Shown here: in pieces, positions 12,215-24,159 of the stretch | Numbering within the stretch: the stretch's first letter is position 1 | Layout of the letters: every line of letters begins with the position of its first letter | NCBI RefSeq assembly: GCF_003265705.1 | Contig: NW_020313285.1 | Span: forward strand, 20,112,711-20,176,710 | Direction of reading: 5' to 3' | Source of the DNA: Callorhinus ursinus | Taxonomy: Eukaryota; Chordata; Mammalia; Carnivora; Otariidae | Length of the DNA stretch: 64,000 nucleotides | Translations under genes and position numbers: made by a program | The notes under the pieces: generated by a model | Databases searched by the model: none | What the model was told of the DNA's origin: nothing | The model's input: only the letters and a program-made list of their open reading frames with translations

Positions 12215-12500
12215 CAATATGGTGGCCACTAATCACATGTGGATATTGAGCACTTGAAATGTGGCTGTTTGAATGAGAGGTGATGTGTAAGTGTAAAATA
12301 CCATACCAGATATCAAAGACTTCATAAAAAGTAAAATGTCTAAATTTTTTTAGATCAATCACACATTGAAGTGACAATATTTTAGACAAATTGGGTTACA
12401 TATTAATTTTACTATTTTTATTATGAGTCTACTAGAAAATTTAAAATTAAATATGTGGCTTATGTATGACTTGCACTATATTTCTATTGAATACTGCTAT
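12215..12500. mobile_element. DNA-transposon-like fragment
   Basis: It starts 'ggccactaatcacatgtgg' and 'attgagcacttgaaatgtgg' and ends in AT-rich text with 'aatatgtggct'. This recalls a small palindromic MITE whose ends carry 'gccacatgtggct'. I cannot name the family securely. Confidence 0.5.
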
Positions 12501-12564
12501 TGTCTGTCTTCATCTTAATTGATTGTTAAAAACTAAATGATTTAGATTATTAAAACGTAATGAT

Positions 12565-12792
12565 TCAATAACATTTTGAGCACTTCCTATGTGCCAGGCA
12601 CTGTTTTGTGTATGTATATATTAACTCAGTTAAATCTGCAACAATACCGTGAAGTACATCCTGTTATCTCAGTTTTATAGCTAATGTTTCATTAGGTACA
12701 GATTGTTGTTCTGTGCCCAGCTAGGAAGCAGGAGATCTGGAATTTGAATCTAGAAGGTTTGCCCCTGTCGTCTGTGCTCTTGACCACTATGT
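12565..12792 (-). mobile_element. MIR
   Basis: It begins 'ttttgagcacttcctatg' and 'tgccaggcactgttttgtg', and ends 'gtgctcttgaccactatg'. This is a complete-length minus MIR with a diverged middle. Confidence 0.85.
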
Positions 12793-12794
12793 TA

Positions 12795-13455
12795 TTCATT
12801 CTCTTCAGGAGATAAAATTGGATTCAAAACTGGTAATATGTAGAAAAGATTCTTGAATGCTTTGTAAATGACATTAAGGAGTCTCTGTAGCTACTCAAAC
12901 CTGGGCTTTGGTTCTGCCTTTTTGATGCAGAACCAGCCCATGCTATGCACTACACTTAGCCTGCATACTTAGGAAGTTAATGTAGTAAGAGAATGGCTAA
13001 GTGGTCGGTGAGTGAAATGGTTTCACTCACCAACTACTCATTCCCAAAAAGTTAACACTGCCTGCCTCTTTTGGCACTCCCCTGGCTTCTATGCATCAGA
13101 CATGAGGGCTTGCCTTCCCATAGCCTCTTCCCTCTCTCACTGGCCCTCCTCATGCTCCTTTGTTGCTTCTCATCCTCCAACCCCCCATCCCTTAAAGGCT
13201 GTTGCTTTCCAAGGTTTCGGCCATTCTCATTTTCCCCTCTGTCGTTGAGTAAGGGTGTCCACCCTTGCAGCTTTGTCCTTCATTTCCTTGCAGATGTCCC
13301 ACAAGTAAATAATTTCCAATTTTTGTTAGGTGCTTGAAAGCTGTATTGCCACTATACAGAGAGCCTGCTCTAAGTGGATGTCCTGCCAGTGTCAGAAATA
13401 CTCCATATCCTAAGTTGGCCTCCCCATCCCTCCCTACCTCAGTCCCAGCATAGCC
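12795..13455. other. Intronic stretch without recognised element
   Basis: A pyrimidine-rich part from 13060 may be very old LINE sequence, but no diagnostic block is visible. Confidence 0.4.
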
Positions 13456-13459
13456 CACT

Positions 13460-13840
13460 ACCCCCTCTCTTGCAGTCCTGACTCCTCAGGCTGTCCTCAT
13501 GGATCACTGCAGTTCTGCAGATCCTCCTCTGGTGGACTCCCAGATCCATCCTACTCTCTCACTTTTCACTTCTTTCTCCTTACCTCCTCAAGTACAGGTT
13601 GGATCATGGTCACTTCCCCCGGCAGTGTACTCCTCAACCCTAAGATAAAGTCCAGACTGCAGAGCTGGGCTGTCAGAGCTTCCTGTGATCTCTGTCTGTG
13701 TCCATCGTCCTGGATTTCAGCAAAGGAGGTCTCTCCAGTAGTCCCCCAACAGTTCCCACCCCAGCCAGTTGCTGGTGTTCTCTTTTCTGTCTCCTCCAGA
13801 CCTCAAGCCCAAGCACACGGGCAGATGACCACATTATAAT
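13460..13840 (+). mobile_element. Possible L2 fragment
   Basis: 'ctaagataaagtccagact' and 'gcttcctgtgatctctg' resemble the plus-strand L2 segment that normally reads 'ataaagtccaaactcc'. It is strongly diverged. Confidence 0.5.
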
Positions 13841-13844
13841 ACAG

Positions 13845-14515
13845 TGGCCTTTGAGGACTTAGCTGCCTACAAAGCCTGGAGTCAAGGATACTAGGAGCCG
13901 ACAAACAGTCATGGGCACAGAAGCATGGCTATCTTGGTCACAGGGCAAGCGTGACTTGGTCATCTGGCCACACTAGATCATCTCTCCTCTGCCCAGGGAC
14001 AGTTTTAATCAGAGTCTTCCCTTTTCTGGTGAAAGTGGTCCATTATATAGGAGGAATTGAAACTAAATGTTTCTCTAAGGGGAAAAGTAATTTGAGAGCA
14101 TCTGTTTAGAGGAGTTGTGGCTTTGTTTGATGAAATAGATTCTAAGATCAGCATGTCTGTATCACATCAGAGTGAGTCTGCACAATAGGAAATATCCCAA
14201 AACATTGCAGATTTGTTTACAAGACACCCCCACTTCCCACCTTGCCTTTTTTTTTTTTTTCTTTGCAAACCACCCTTCTCAAGCTTATCCTTTCAAAATT
14301 TGTATGGTAATTCAGCGAAGTAATAATTTTCTCAACACGGAAATTACTTTCAGTTGGGCCAGTTCGAATAGATATTTTAGAAATGTTTTTAGAAAAACCA
14401 TTACAGGCTGGAAGAAGTAATGTTTATTGCTCTTGGCTATCCTCAAATTAAAATTCCTGATGTCTTCGTGGAAGTGCTTTTAGCTGGGCACTAGGACAGT
14501 TGCAGGCTATGACTT
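13845..14515. other. Intronic stretch with a T run
   Basis: A run of about 14-15 T lies near 14246-14260; otherwise nothing is recognised. Confidence 0.45.
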
Positions 14516-14519
14516 AGGG

Positions 14520-14605
14520 CTGTCACTGGCCTTAATTCAGGAAGCCCTGGGTTCAGGTTCTAGCTTTGGCCACTTACTGGGTATGTGACCTTAGAAAAGT
14601 CCCTT
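14520..14605 (+). mobile_element. MIR fragment
   Basis: 'ctgggttcaggttctagct' and 'cacttactgggtatgtgacc' are the tRNA-related central part of a plus MIR. Confidence 0.75.
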
Positions 14606-15620
14606 GATATTCTTGGAATTTAGGGGTAATTTCAAGCACCGAAAGTTCTATGAATCTGAAATGCAGATTGCTTATAGAAAACTGACTTTTTGGACCAGTA
14701 TAAGTAGCTGCTCATTGGGTATTGCAAATCATTTCCTCCATAGTCAAATGCCTTTGTCAGTTTCACTAGATTTAAATATTAACTCACTCAGGCTAATTTA
14801 AATTATTCTAAGGCCTTGAGTAAAAGCATGGGCCCAAGGGTTTGAGCAGCAGGAATGCTTAATGAAGAAAGAAACATGTGAAATTAAGTACTTTAGTGAG
14901 TGAAATTAGGCCCCTTACTTCCAAGGGGCTGAGGGTAGGTCAGCATTTTCTATCCAAAGCTGAGTATGACAGTCTCTTACCTCCAGCTTGTCAATCAGGG
15001 GAGTGTTTAGAGCCCAGGGCCTCAGGGGTAAGGATGCTCGGCACTGGCACCTCCTTCAGGCAAAATCCCCTTCACTCAGGGATGCCCTGGAGCCCGGAGA
15101 ACAAGGTCACTGATAATTAATGAGGGTGGCTGACAGTGGAACAGGCTGAGAAGCCTTGGGGGAAAGGAGTAGCTTCATTTGGGCAGGTTCTGAATGATGG
15201 CCTGCAGGCTGCTGAGATGGAGCTTGTCAGTTCAAAAGGGGGTTCACTCCCATCCCTGCTTCAGATGCTATTCTGAAGGGAACCCCCATCAGAATCCTGT
15301 GAGACTTTAAATATGCACATTCCTTAAGTGGTCCTGCCCCCAGGGCATCCTCTACTCTGTCCCAGGGTCCTCAGCAAAGCAGACTTCGGAGACCACCTCC
15401 TGGGAGGCCTGTCGGTCCTTTCAGGTCAGCTTCTCATTATTGGGTGGTTGTTCTGTGAACTCACAGGAGGGAGAATATGCCCTCAAGCTCTGACATCCAA
15501 ATACTATCTCAGTGGCAGGTCGTTTGCAACAAATCTGGGCCTCATACATATTTGGGATTCAGTTGATGATACTAATAGATTTAAAAATTTCTCAACAAAG
15601 CTCTTCCTCTTTCTCTTCTC
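14606..15620. other. Intronic stretch without recognised element
   Basis: No family, exon or RNA gene recognised. Confidence 0.45.
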
Positions 15621-15624
15621 TCAT

Positions 15625-15800
15625 TTTAAGTGCTGTGCACCTGCTAGGTGCCAGGCCCTGTGCTCAGCACTTGAGCAACAGTAAACCTTCCTAATAGCAT
15701 GATAGCTGGTTGAACTGTAATTATCTCCACCTTACAGGTCAGAAAACTTATGTATGAAGATGGCAAGTACGTTGTCCAAAGGCACACAGGCACTGCAGGA
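15625..15800 (-). mobile_element. MIR fragment
   Basis: 'ctgctaggtgccaggccctg', 'caccttacaggtcagaaaac' and 'gtccaaaggcacacag' are in minus-MIR order. Confidence 0.7.
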
Positions 15801-15884
15801 CCTTGCTCTCCGCTGGGCTGTCACCTACCATGCCCTCTACGAGGCACAAGCTTACTCTTACTGGTTGGGAACTCATCCACCCAC

Positions 15885-16520
15885 TTAATAGACGTTGTTG
15901 AGTGCTGACTCAGTGCCAGCCACCATTCTAGGGACACCACAACTAAGATGAAAGCCCTTCCCTAGCAAGCTCAGCCTAGCACTGGAGACAGATGTATCAC
16001 AAGCAATGATGAATGCTCCAGGGTGACAGATGCTGTAATGAAAATGCCCAGGGATTGTTTGTGGAGACACAGGGATAAGAGCAGTCAGTGTTATAATCAT
16101 GAGACCCAGCAGAGCTCCCGGAACAACTTGTATTTGTTCCCTGATGGAGTGAATTCATGGAGGAGGTGACACTTGCTGTGAGGAACCAGGAGTTAGGTCA
16201 AGGAGTAGGGGCTGGTATAGTGTTCCAGATAGTGGCCTTGGGAGTGTGGGAGGACAGGCTCTTCCAGGGGACTTGAAGAGGCTGAGGATTGGTAGCAGGG
16301 AAGGTTAGTGAAGGCCCAAGTACATCAATAGGCTTCCTTCAGGCCATGAGGGGGAGAGTGGGCTTCACCCTGAGCAGCTAGATAATCTGTAAAGGTGATA
16401 AGCAGAGCAGATACCTGGTCTCACTTGTTGGGAGCAATTTTGGAAAGATGACTGGAGCGGTCTGCTTGGAAATTGATCTGAATAAGTGAGGAGACCATCA
16501 AAAGAATGAATTAGGTGAGG
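15885..16520 (-). mobile_element. L2, long copy
   Basis: 'ttgagtgctgactcagtgcc', 'ggaggaggtgacacttgctg' and 'gagagtgggcttcaccctga' follow the reverse complement of about 600 bases of L2 3' sequence. Confidence 0.8.
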
Positions 16521-16644
16521 AACCCAGCCCATAGGATTTTGTAAGTTCATTCTTGACCAAACCTCGCTCTGTGATCCTGGAGCTAAGACTTAGCACTGTC
16601 CTTGGAGAGTTTATAACCCTGGGTGAGTGGGGTGAGGGAGAGCT

Positions 16645-16762
16645 TGATCCTCACATTTTACACACGTGAAAACTGAAGTTCAGACAGGCAGGCCACCAAG
16701 GAGAAAGGGACACAGGACTGGGTTCTCTGACACCCAGTCCCAAGCTCTTTTCTGCAGCCCTT
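16645..16762 (-). mobile_element. MIR fragment
   Basis: 'cctcacattttacacacgtg', 'aaaactgaagttcagacag' and a trailing 'ctgacacccagtccc' are a partial minus MIR. Confidence 0.65.
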
Positions 16763-16764
16763 TA

Positions 16765-17640
16765 AGTGTATTTTCCTACTATGCTGGGCATTTACAACTC
16801 CACTCCACTTGCAATGCTGGGATGTCTGTTTAAGAAAACACTGCCATGGTCTAAGAGTGGTGCAGAACTCATCTTCGGACATGAGTCTATTCCTAGATGG
16901 AGAAATGGCATGCATTGTGGAGAGACTTCCTGCCCTCCAAGCCTCATGGCTTTCTGGGAACTGCTTGTGTGGTTCCACAGTCCTCTGATGAGTGTCTCTA
17001 GGGCCACAATGTCCCATCGAAAAGCCTTATTATAAGCTCTTACAACTACCCCAGGGTTGCTGTTGATAACAGGCAAGAAAGAGGTTCCTGTGGTATGAAC
17101 TGATCCTGGAGGTTCTCCAGGCGGCAAGGAGTGATGGTCCCGGTTTACGGAGTCCTCCTGAAAGCAGCTCATTTGACTGCACTACAGAACACATGTCTAC
17201 TAGCAAATTTATCCCTCCTTCCTCTCATACTCTTCTCTTGCTTTCCTTAGTACTGTGTCCTGGCTTTTCTTCTGTCTCTGGGTGTGTCGTCTTAGTCTCC
17301 TTGTGCCTCTCTGCTCCCATGCCTTAAATCTCTTGGATTGACAATCTAGGATTTCCCCCTGAATCCCATTGGTAATCAACTAAAGCATCTGGAGTGAAGG
17401 AAGAATATATTTCTAATTGGTTTTGACCTTTCCACAGAACTGTACGGCAGAATAAGAACAAACCTGCGTGCCTAGTAGGAGGAGAGACTTGGGGAAGTAA
17501 GTTGGAATATTGTCACCCGATGTGGCCATTGAAAGTGGTCATTGGGAAAACCACATGGCCACATGAAGAGAGGGCTAAAAAAAGATGAAGAGAGTCAACT
17601 ACAGATTTAGATGATTACAGAAGTGTTAATATTAATAGCG
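16765..17640. other. Intronic stretch without recognised element
   Basis: Nothing recognised. Two overlapping open frames of 270 and 381 bases on opposite strands are most likely chance. Confidence 0.45.
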
Positions 17641-17649
17641 ACAGGAGGG

Positions 17650-18170
17650 AACAGAGGAAAGCATGTAGTTTGGTCAGAGACGTTAACTGTTAGGGAGAAG
17701 AGGGGCATGGGGAATAGGGCAGTCAGGGTGGAGGGACTTGCGGCTTTAAAGAGGTTGGTTTATAAAGGCCTCCCTTTGAAGGAGATTTTTGAGCGGAGAC
17801 CTGAGGAGGTGAGGGAGAGGGCCATGCGCTATCTTTGGGAAGAGCTCTCAGGCAGAGGGGACAGCCCCAGCAAAGGTTCCGAGGTAGAAACGGCGTGCGG
17901 CAAGGAAGCCGGTGGGGCTGAAACAGAGCGAGTGAGGTGGGGAGGGGCGGGAGATGAAAGCACAGAGATGGGGTGGAGAGATGGAGAGGTGGAGGGCATT
18001 GGAGGCCATCGTAATGGCATTGGTGTCACTCTGAGGGAGATGGGACACCGCTGGAGAACTGCGAGGCAAAGAGGGACAAAACCTGATTGAATTTTAAATG
18101 GATCACTCTAGCTTCTGGGCGGAGAACGTACTGAGGCCTGGGGGTGGGAAGGACAGAAGCTCGCCGCCTG
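17650..18170 (-). mobile_element. L2, long copy
   Basis: 'aaggcctccctttgaaggag', 'gagcggagacctgaggaggt', 'aggttccgaggtagaaac' and 'ttaaatggatcactctagct' match the reverse complement of L2 over about 500 bases. The 480-base plus-strand open frame here is an artefact of this repeat. Confidence 0.85.
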
Positions 18171-18193
18171 GAGAAGGCCGTTCACCTCTTTGT

Positions 18194-18237
18194 GGCCGCC
18201 GTCTTCATCCATGAAGGCCGCCGTCTTCAACCAAGAA
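18194..18237 (+). repeat. Tandem duplication, 2 x 22 bp
   Basis: Two adjacent 22-bp units beginning ggccgccgtcttca (18194-18215 and 18216-18237) agree at 20 of 22 positions. Confidence 0.9.
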
Positions 18238-18616
18238 AGCATCCATGCTAGGGTCCTAAGGTTCTTTTTAGCCTTCGGGCAGCTTCTGGTAGAGAGGGAG
18301 TGATAGTGTTCTTATAATCAGTCTGTCCACAGTCCTGCATTTATGAATATGTTACGTTATGGGAGAAAAGATGGTGCTGCTATGTATCTAGCTGATCACG
18401 GGCTGCCTGGCAGTGTAGAATTTGAAGATTCTGTCGGTAGGGGCCTCATGCCACTTCAAGCCTCTCCATGTCTGAGCAGAGGGTAGATCAGACTGTAGGC
18501 TTCAGGGCTTGCCAGGAGTGCACACGGTGTTCGAGAGTTTTCTCTCAAAGATTAGTACTAACTTGTAGTAAGTAAAGAGCTCCAGAATGTATTTAGGGAT
18601 AAGAAAATGTTAGTCA

Positions 18617-18828
18617 GGGGCGCCTGGGTGGCTCAGTCGTTAAGGGTCTGCCTTCGGCCTGGGTCACGATCTCAGGGTCCTGGGATCGAGCCCCACATTG
18701 GACTCCCCGCTCTGCGGGAAGCCTGCTTCTCCCTCTCCCACTCCCCCTGCTTGTGTTCCCTCTCTCGCTGTGTCTCTCTCTGTCAAATAAATAAATAAAA
18801 TCTTAAAAAAATTAAATTAAAAAAAGAT
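18617..18828 (+). mobile_element. CAN-SINE, full length, with target-site duplication
   Basis: Head 'ggggcgcctgggtggctcag', then tRNA-Lys-like A and B box region, 'gaagcctgcttctccctctc', a CT-rich tract and tail 'aaataaataaataaaatct'. The flanks share an 11-bp repeat aatgttagtca (18606-18616 and 18829-18839). It is close to the arctoid consensus, so it is relatively young. Confidence 0.97.
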
Positions 18829-19309
18829 AATGTTAGTCATATTTTATAGCGGCTTCCCCAGTGTCTGGCACACTGCCTGATATTTAGTATAATGCCTAAT
18901 AACTAGAAGATATTTATTGAGAAAAGAATTGAGAAAGTAGAAGAAATTTCCGAAAACTTCCACATTGCCCCCCCACTGTTATCTAGTGAGCCACCTGCTC
19001 TGTGGCCTCACCTCCAGCTTCCTTCCTGGTACAGTGGGTGAGGAGTCCACGGTCCTGCTAAGGCCGGGTCCTCCACTTGCTTCCTGGATCTCATCCCCTC
19101 TGGCTACTTAGGGACTTAGTTTCCAGATTCAGTGGTGAGGTCTCAGGCCTCATGTTACCTGATCTGTCGGCATTCGATGTAAGTCATCACTCCCGGCTTC
19201 TTGACCTAGTTACTTTGATTGGCTTCAACACCACTCCCTTGGGTCTCCTCTTGCTAATCTTTGCTGGAAACTTCTCATCTTTCTGTCTTTAAGTATCCTT
19301 GTGCCTGAG

Positions 19310-20120
19310 GGCTTGGTCCTCAGTTTGTCTGACCACATTTGCAGTCAGGGTGATTGCACACTTAATTTACTTTAAGTACACTGACATGCTCATATTTATG
19401 TCTTCAGCCCCAGCCTCTCCTTATGTCCTTACGGACTTCAGATATGTATATCCAAGTGCTCCTTGACATTTCCACTCGGATGTCTAATAGGTATCAAACT
19501 GAACTCTTGATTTCCTTCTCTCCTTCCTCTCCAAACCACTCTTCCCCTGGTCTTTCCCTTTGCAGTGAGTGACTCTCTAGTATACCATTACTTGAGCTAA
19601 AACATGTGGAATTTTCCTTGACGGCTCTCTTTCTCTCACACCCCACACAAAGTCCAATAGTAAATATTGATTTTACAGAACGTAAGTCACCATCTGCCTC
19701 CTCCTAAAACAAACCATTTTCTGTCTGCATTATTGTAGTGGCCTCCTGACTGTTCTCCTTGCTTCTGTTCTTTTTCCAGAATTCTCTGTCCTGTACATAG
19801 CAGCCAGCAAATCATTTAAAACTTCAGTCAAATGATGTCACTTCTGTGCCCAGAACTTTCCAGTGGTTTCTTGTCGCAGTCAGAATAAAATCAAAAGTGT
19901 GTACCATGGCCTGCAAGGCCTTGCGTGATCCAACTCTCCCTGTCCCTCTGAGTTCATCTCTGTTCTCTCCTCCTTATTCATTACACTTCGGCCACACCAG
20001 CTTACTGAATCCAAGCCTTTAACACACACTGATCCTTCTGTCTGGAATGCTTTTCACCCAGATGTCTATGAAGCTTACATCCTCTTCCTTCAGGTCTCTG
20101 TTCAAATTTCACCTTGTCAG
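19310..20120 (+). mobile_element. L2, long copy
   Basis: 'ggcctcctgactgttctcc', 'catggcctgcaaggccttg', 'ctgtctggaatgcttttcac' and 'ttcaggtctctgttcaaat' are in plus-strand L2 order over about 0.8 kb. Confidence 0.88.
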
Positions 20121-20124
20121 AGTA

Positions 20125-20875
20125 GGGAGATGGGAGTGCACGTTCCTATTGCTCAACTCCTCTGAGAAGGTAAACTTTGACCAGAGACCTGAAGGAAGAG
20201 AGAAAGCAAGCTACAACTGGTCTCCTCAATCAGAGAAATTTGAGTACTGACCAGAAATTTGAAGGTATGAAAAAATTATTATTATTATTTTTTTATGTTT
20301 GTGGTTCTGTTTTAGAAAAGGAGTTCTGGCTTCAATTACCAGCCATGATGGATAATAAACTGAAAAAGAGAAAAAGAAAAAAAGAAACCATCCTCAGACA
20401 TTGAAAACAGACATTCCTTCAGGAAAGGGAAACCAGCACGGTAAACCACTTGAACACCGTGTCTTTCTTTATGGAGGCCACATTCCAGTCTGCAATGTAT
20501 GGAGAAGAATTCCAGAAGCCTGAAAGGCAGTCCCACACAGTTGAAGAGACAGAGACTAGAATTCAGGAAGGCAGAGGTGATTAGATGTTGTGTGGCAGAG
20601 TTCCAGAGAGAAGGGTACTATGCAGACCAAAAAAAAAAAAACAAAACCAAACCACAAATGCAGTCCAGGAAATTACATAGGTGTCCTTTTGAACATTTCC
20701 CAAACACTGTTATAAATGCCCAGAGTAAAACTCCACAAAGAGCAGCCAAAGCGCTGCAAGCTGAATAGCTTCCAGAGCTCTCACGCACAGTGGAGAGAGA
20801 TGTTTGAGCTCACACCATCCACAGTTGAAGTTCTTTGTTGATTATCCAGGGCATTTAGTAGAGACCGCCGATGTG
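20125..20875. other. Intronic stretch, possibly old L1-related
   Basis: A-rich plus strand with an A13 run near 20630. It may be the 5' part of the L1 remnant that follows, but I see no diagnostic block. Confidence 0.4.
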
Positions 20876-20879
20876 TATC

Positions 20880-21648
20880 TCTGTAGTACAAGGATAAACA
20901 ATCCTTATGGTTAAATTTCTCCAGATTCACTCTAAGAAAGCTCGAAAAGCCCTGAACTCATCTGCAGGTAATTTAACAGCTTGTCAGAATAAAGCCAAAT
21001 ACTCTTTCAAGGAAGACAGCAAAATCTGGGTGCTCAACAATATAACATATATAGTGCCCATCGTTCATTCAGAAATCACTAACACACCAAGATGCAGGAA
21101 AATGTGATCCATGTCAGGAGAAAGATTAGGTAGTAGAAGGTAACCCAGAAATGACAGAGATGATGGAATTCAGAGTTAAGGATTTTATAACAGCTACTAT
21201 AAGAATGCACAGTATGTTCAAGGATTTAAAGGAAAATGCAAGCATCATGAGGAAGGAAATGAAAGATAAGAAGAGAGCCAAATGGAATTTCAAGCATTGA
21301 AAAATACAATATCTGGAAGGAAAAATTCGCTGGTTGGGGATTAAAATCACAGACAATGCAGAAAAAATTATCTGTGAACCTGAAGCACAGAGGGAAAAAA
21401 GATTGAAAAAAAACATTTTTTAGTGATACACATAAAAATGTTTATGGATGAAATACGGTATCTGAGATTTGCTTCAGAATAGTGTCAGGGGAAGGGAACT
21501 AGGGAAGGTAAAGGTGAAACAGAGATTAGTCATGACTTGCTAATTGTTGAACACGAGAGATTGGTCCATGGGGTTTATTATTACTCTTGTCTTGGTTTTT
21601 GCATATTCTTGAAATTTTTCATAATAAAAAGTTTGAAAAAGTTATCTA
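20880..21648 (+). mobile_element. Ancient L1 remnant with 3' end
   Basis: The part near 21130-21410 resembles the ORF1-like segment of old L1/HAL1 ('aatacaatatctggaaggaa', 'gaaaaaattatctgtgaacc'). From 21430, 'ggtatctgagatttgcttca', 'taattgttgaacacgagaga' and 'ttcataataaaaagttt' form an L1M-type 3' UTR ending at the A-rich tail near 21648. Confidence 0.7.
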
Positions 21649-22051
21649 AATGAGAAAATCTTTCTTCCACCTGAAATATAACAGGAAATAGGTCAATGAG
21701 AAATAAGTCCTCCCCTCCCCCGTACTTTTCATGTAACGGTCTTAAAACCTCAGCTCTGCTTTGATGGGCAGGACCAGGGACCAGGCTATAGAAGTTGGGT
21801 CCCCTGTGGCTGGAGAGAAATGCCTACTCCTGGGACAGGCTCTGACATCCAGGAAGAGAAATAGGGGTCAGGAGGAAGTCCTGCTTTAGTAGAAGCCGTG
21901 AACATAGGGTAGCTCTACCACTTAAGGGCAGGCATGGTTGCACTCACCATAGTCTTCTCCCTGGGGGCCAGGTGGGGGAATGAGGTGGGTGAGTGATTGG
22001 GGCCATAAATACTCTTAAGTTTTTATCCATAAACCCAACATGTGAGTTATG

Positions 22052-22436
22052 GTTTTTTTTTTTTTTTTTTTTAATCTGTGTCTTCATCAATCTGGGCTGC
22101 TCTAAAAAAATACCACAGGCTGAGTGGCTTGTAAACAAGAGAAATTTATTTCTCACAGTTCTGGAGGTTGGAAGTCTGAAATCAGGATGCCAGCATATTT
22201 GGGTTCTGGCGAGAGCCCTCTCTGGGTTACAGACTGCTTGTTGTACCCTCACATGGCAGGGAGAGAGTGAGAGAGCTCCCTGAGACTCTTTTATAAGGGC
22301 ACGGATCCCATTCATGAGCATTCTGTCCTCATGACCTAATCCTTTTGCAGAGGCCCCACCTCCTGACAGCGTCACATCAGGGTTAGCATTTTTCCATATG
22401 GATTTGGGCCGTACAGACGTTCTGTCCAGTGCAGTG
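22052..22436 (-). mobile_element. MaLR LTR (MLT1-type)
   Basis: Read on the minus strand it runs from 'aaatccatatggaaaaatgc' through 'gatgtgacgctgtcaggagg', 'tcatgaatgggatccgtgcc' and 'cttataaaagagtctcaggg'. It reaches an AATAAA signal ('gagaaataaatttctc') and 'caagccactcagcctg'. The order is that of an ERVL-MaLR LTR. A run of about 18-19 T (22053-22071) lies beside its 3' end. Confidence 0.8.
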
Positions 22437-22439
22437 TTA

Positions 22440-23930
22440 AAGTGCTTAGTTTATCCACAGGGGTTGGGGGGATGCACTAGGGAGGATTGGGGTAGACCCT
22501 GAACTTGGAAAGTTAGGCCACAGAACTCACTCTGCCACAGGCTTTAATGTCTCTTTACAACTTTAGTGCCAGTGACCCACTAAGTGAGCTTCTGGTCGGA
22601 GACCGACTGGTTGATGAAAAGCCTGTGGGAAGCGTGGTGTGTTCTCCTGCTTCTTTCTTTTGGATCAAACCATTCTTCTCATCTCTCTCTTCCTATTTAG
22701 AGACCTAGCTTAGAGACCATAGCCCCCCCTTGTTCTCAGCGTGGGCATCTAGGATGTTCTCACGTGGTTCAACTGCTGTGGCTCTCAGGCTCTCTCATTT
22801 AACTATAGCACGCCATGTGTTGGCTGTTTTCAAGTACTTGTTCTTTTGTGATTTTGTTGATTGATGGCACAGATACTTTGACCCTGTGTACATTTTGACT
22901 CAATGTTTGTTCACATGAACATAGTGAAAGTTATACCATTATTGAATTTTTGTGAAGAAAGCAAAATCTGGGGTGCATACCATTAGGGCAGTTTAGTTAA
23001 TGGAGTACATGTTGATACTCCCAGAGTTAAATTTTTCAGTTCTCTTTTCAGTTTTGTTTTGTTCAAAACATTCTCATCAAATTCATATCTTTTTGATGTA
23101 AATATTATCTATTGATCAGGTTTTAGTTTTGTGCAATGTCACCGATGATATCTGACAGTTTTTCACTTTTTCCCACCAAGCCTAATGTTTTTTTCTACCA
23201 GATTAAGTTTTGCAGTTTTTAGTATTAGAAAAACCTATATCCCATTTTGCCTCTACAGTTTTAGCTTTTACCATTTCAGTTTATTTTGTTTGTTCCTCTT
23301 AATAATAGTTCTTATGAAGTGGGTAAAAGAGAGATGGTCTTTCTTAGCTAATCAGTGGGGAAATTGGGAAAATTTCCTCGGCACTTCTAGTGGCAGACCT
23401 TGGCAGTACAAAGCATCACCGCAAAGAGGAATATCACAGCTTCATGATGTTCATTAATGCAAATAATGAGAAAGTGTAACTCCCCTAATTTTTAGATTTC
23501 TATTTATCATCTACATTCTACTTATACATTAGTATTCAGTGATAAAAAATACCATATAAGCTATGCAATTTTGTACTCTTTCCTAAAAGCAGACCTTGAT
23601 TTCCTAAGGCTTCTGGTAGACTATAGTTAAACGATCAAACTATGTTTTCCCATGCAAGGCTACTTTACAAGCATTTTCAATACATGTGTAATGAAGAGCA
23701 TGCAGCAAATTTCCTCCAAACATCTCCTTCCAAAATTGGGATTCCTATTAAAGGCCTGTGCATCTGACACACCAGCAGATATAGAAGTTGACTCTGGCTT
23801 CTTTTTTGGTCATCTGCTCACCATTTTGACTGCCAGAGTGCACTCAAGAGGAAAGGAAGAGGGTCAGAAGTCAGAGTTTAATAATGTGCTATTATTAGTA
23901 GGGAGGGGAGAATAAAGGACAGAGTGACTG
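22440..23930. other. Intronic stretch without recognised element
   Basis: AT-rich, no family recognised. It ends at the TRPC7 S1-exon donor. Confidence 0.45.
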
Positions 23931-23935
23931 CTTAC

Positions 23936-24152
23936 CTAAGACCCACTTCATGATGAGCATTTCTGTCCAGGAGAACTGTGTGGTTTTCACTCTGAAGATC
24001 TGTTTCGGGTAGTCTGTGAAGGTTTCGTTGGGCAGGTTTTTAACGCCTTCAAAGCGGTCTGATGCATTCACAACTAACAATCCCAAAAAGATTGTAAAAG
24101 AAACTGCATGGGCTACAAATTTCATGAAGGGGCTCCTCAGGGTTCTTCCTAG
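23936..24152 (-). CDS. TRPC7: TRPC7 internal exon (about exon 5): S1, S1-S2 loop, start of S2
   Basis: The 217-nt exon opens in frame with [10 protein letters not shown]. It encodes S1 ([20 protein letters not shown]), the extracellular S1-S2 loop with sequons NAS and NET ([20 protein letters not shown]), and the start of S2 ([13 protein letters not shown]), ending on the first base of a Gly codon. The acceptor is TTTTGTCTCCAG (24153-24164) and the donor is GTAAGC from 23935. The one-base overhang G joins GA at 11541-11540 to give Gly-Met, so this exon and the next are contiguous in the mRNA. Human TRPC7 is thought to read VKTLPNET where this reads VKNLPNET. There is no disruption. Confidence 0.96.
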
Positions 24153-24159
24153 CTGGAGA

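Larger units (their letters stand above)
11542..23935 (-). other. TRPC7: TRPC7 intron 5, complete (12.4 kb)
   Basis: A GT-AG intron splitting a Gly codon after base 1 (donor GTAAGC, acceptor TCTCCCTCAG). It is rich in long L2 copies on both strands, and has a CAN-SINE, an old L1 end and a MaLR LTR. I see no additional exon in it. Confidence 0.95.

Noticed and set aside
17611..18090. A 480-base plus-strand open frame
   Set aside because: It is a reading of an L2 repeat, has low-complexity Arg/Gly/Glu composition and no family similarity.
22052..22436. Possible processed pseudogene because of an adjacent T run
   Set aside because: The internal text follows a MaLR LTR in order; the T run is just beside it.
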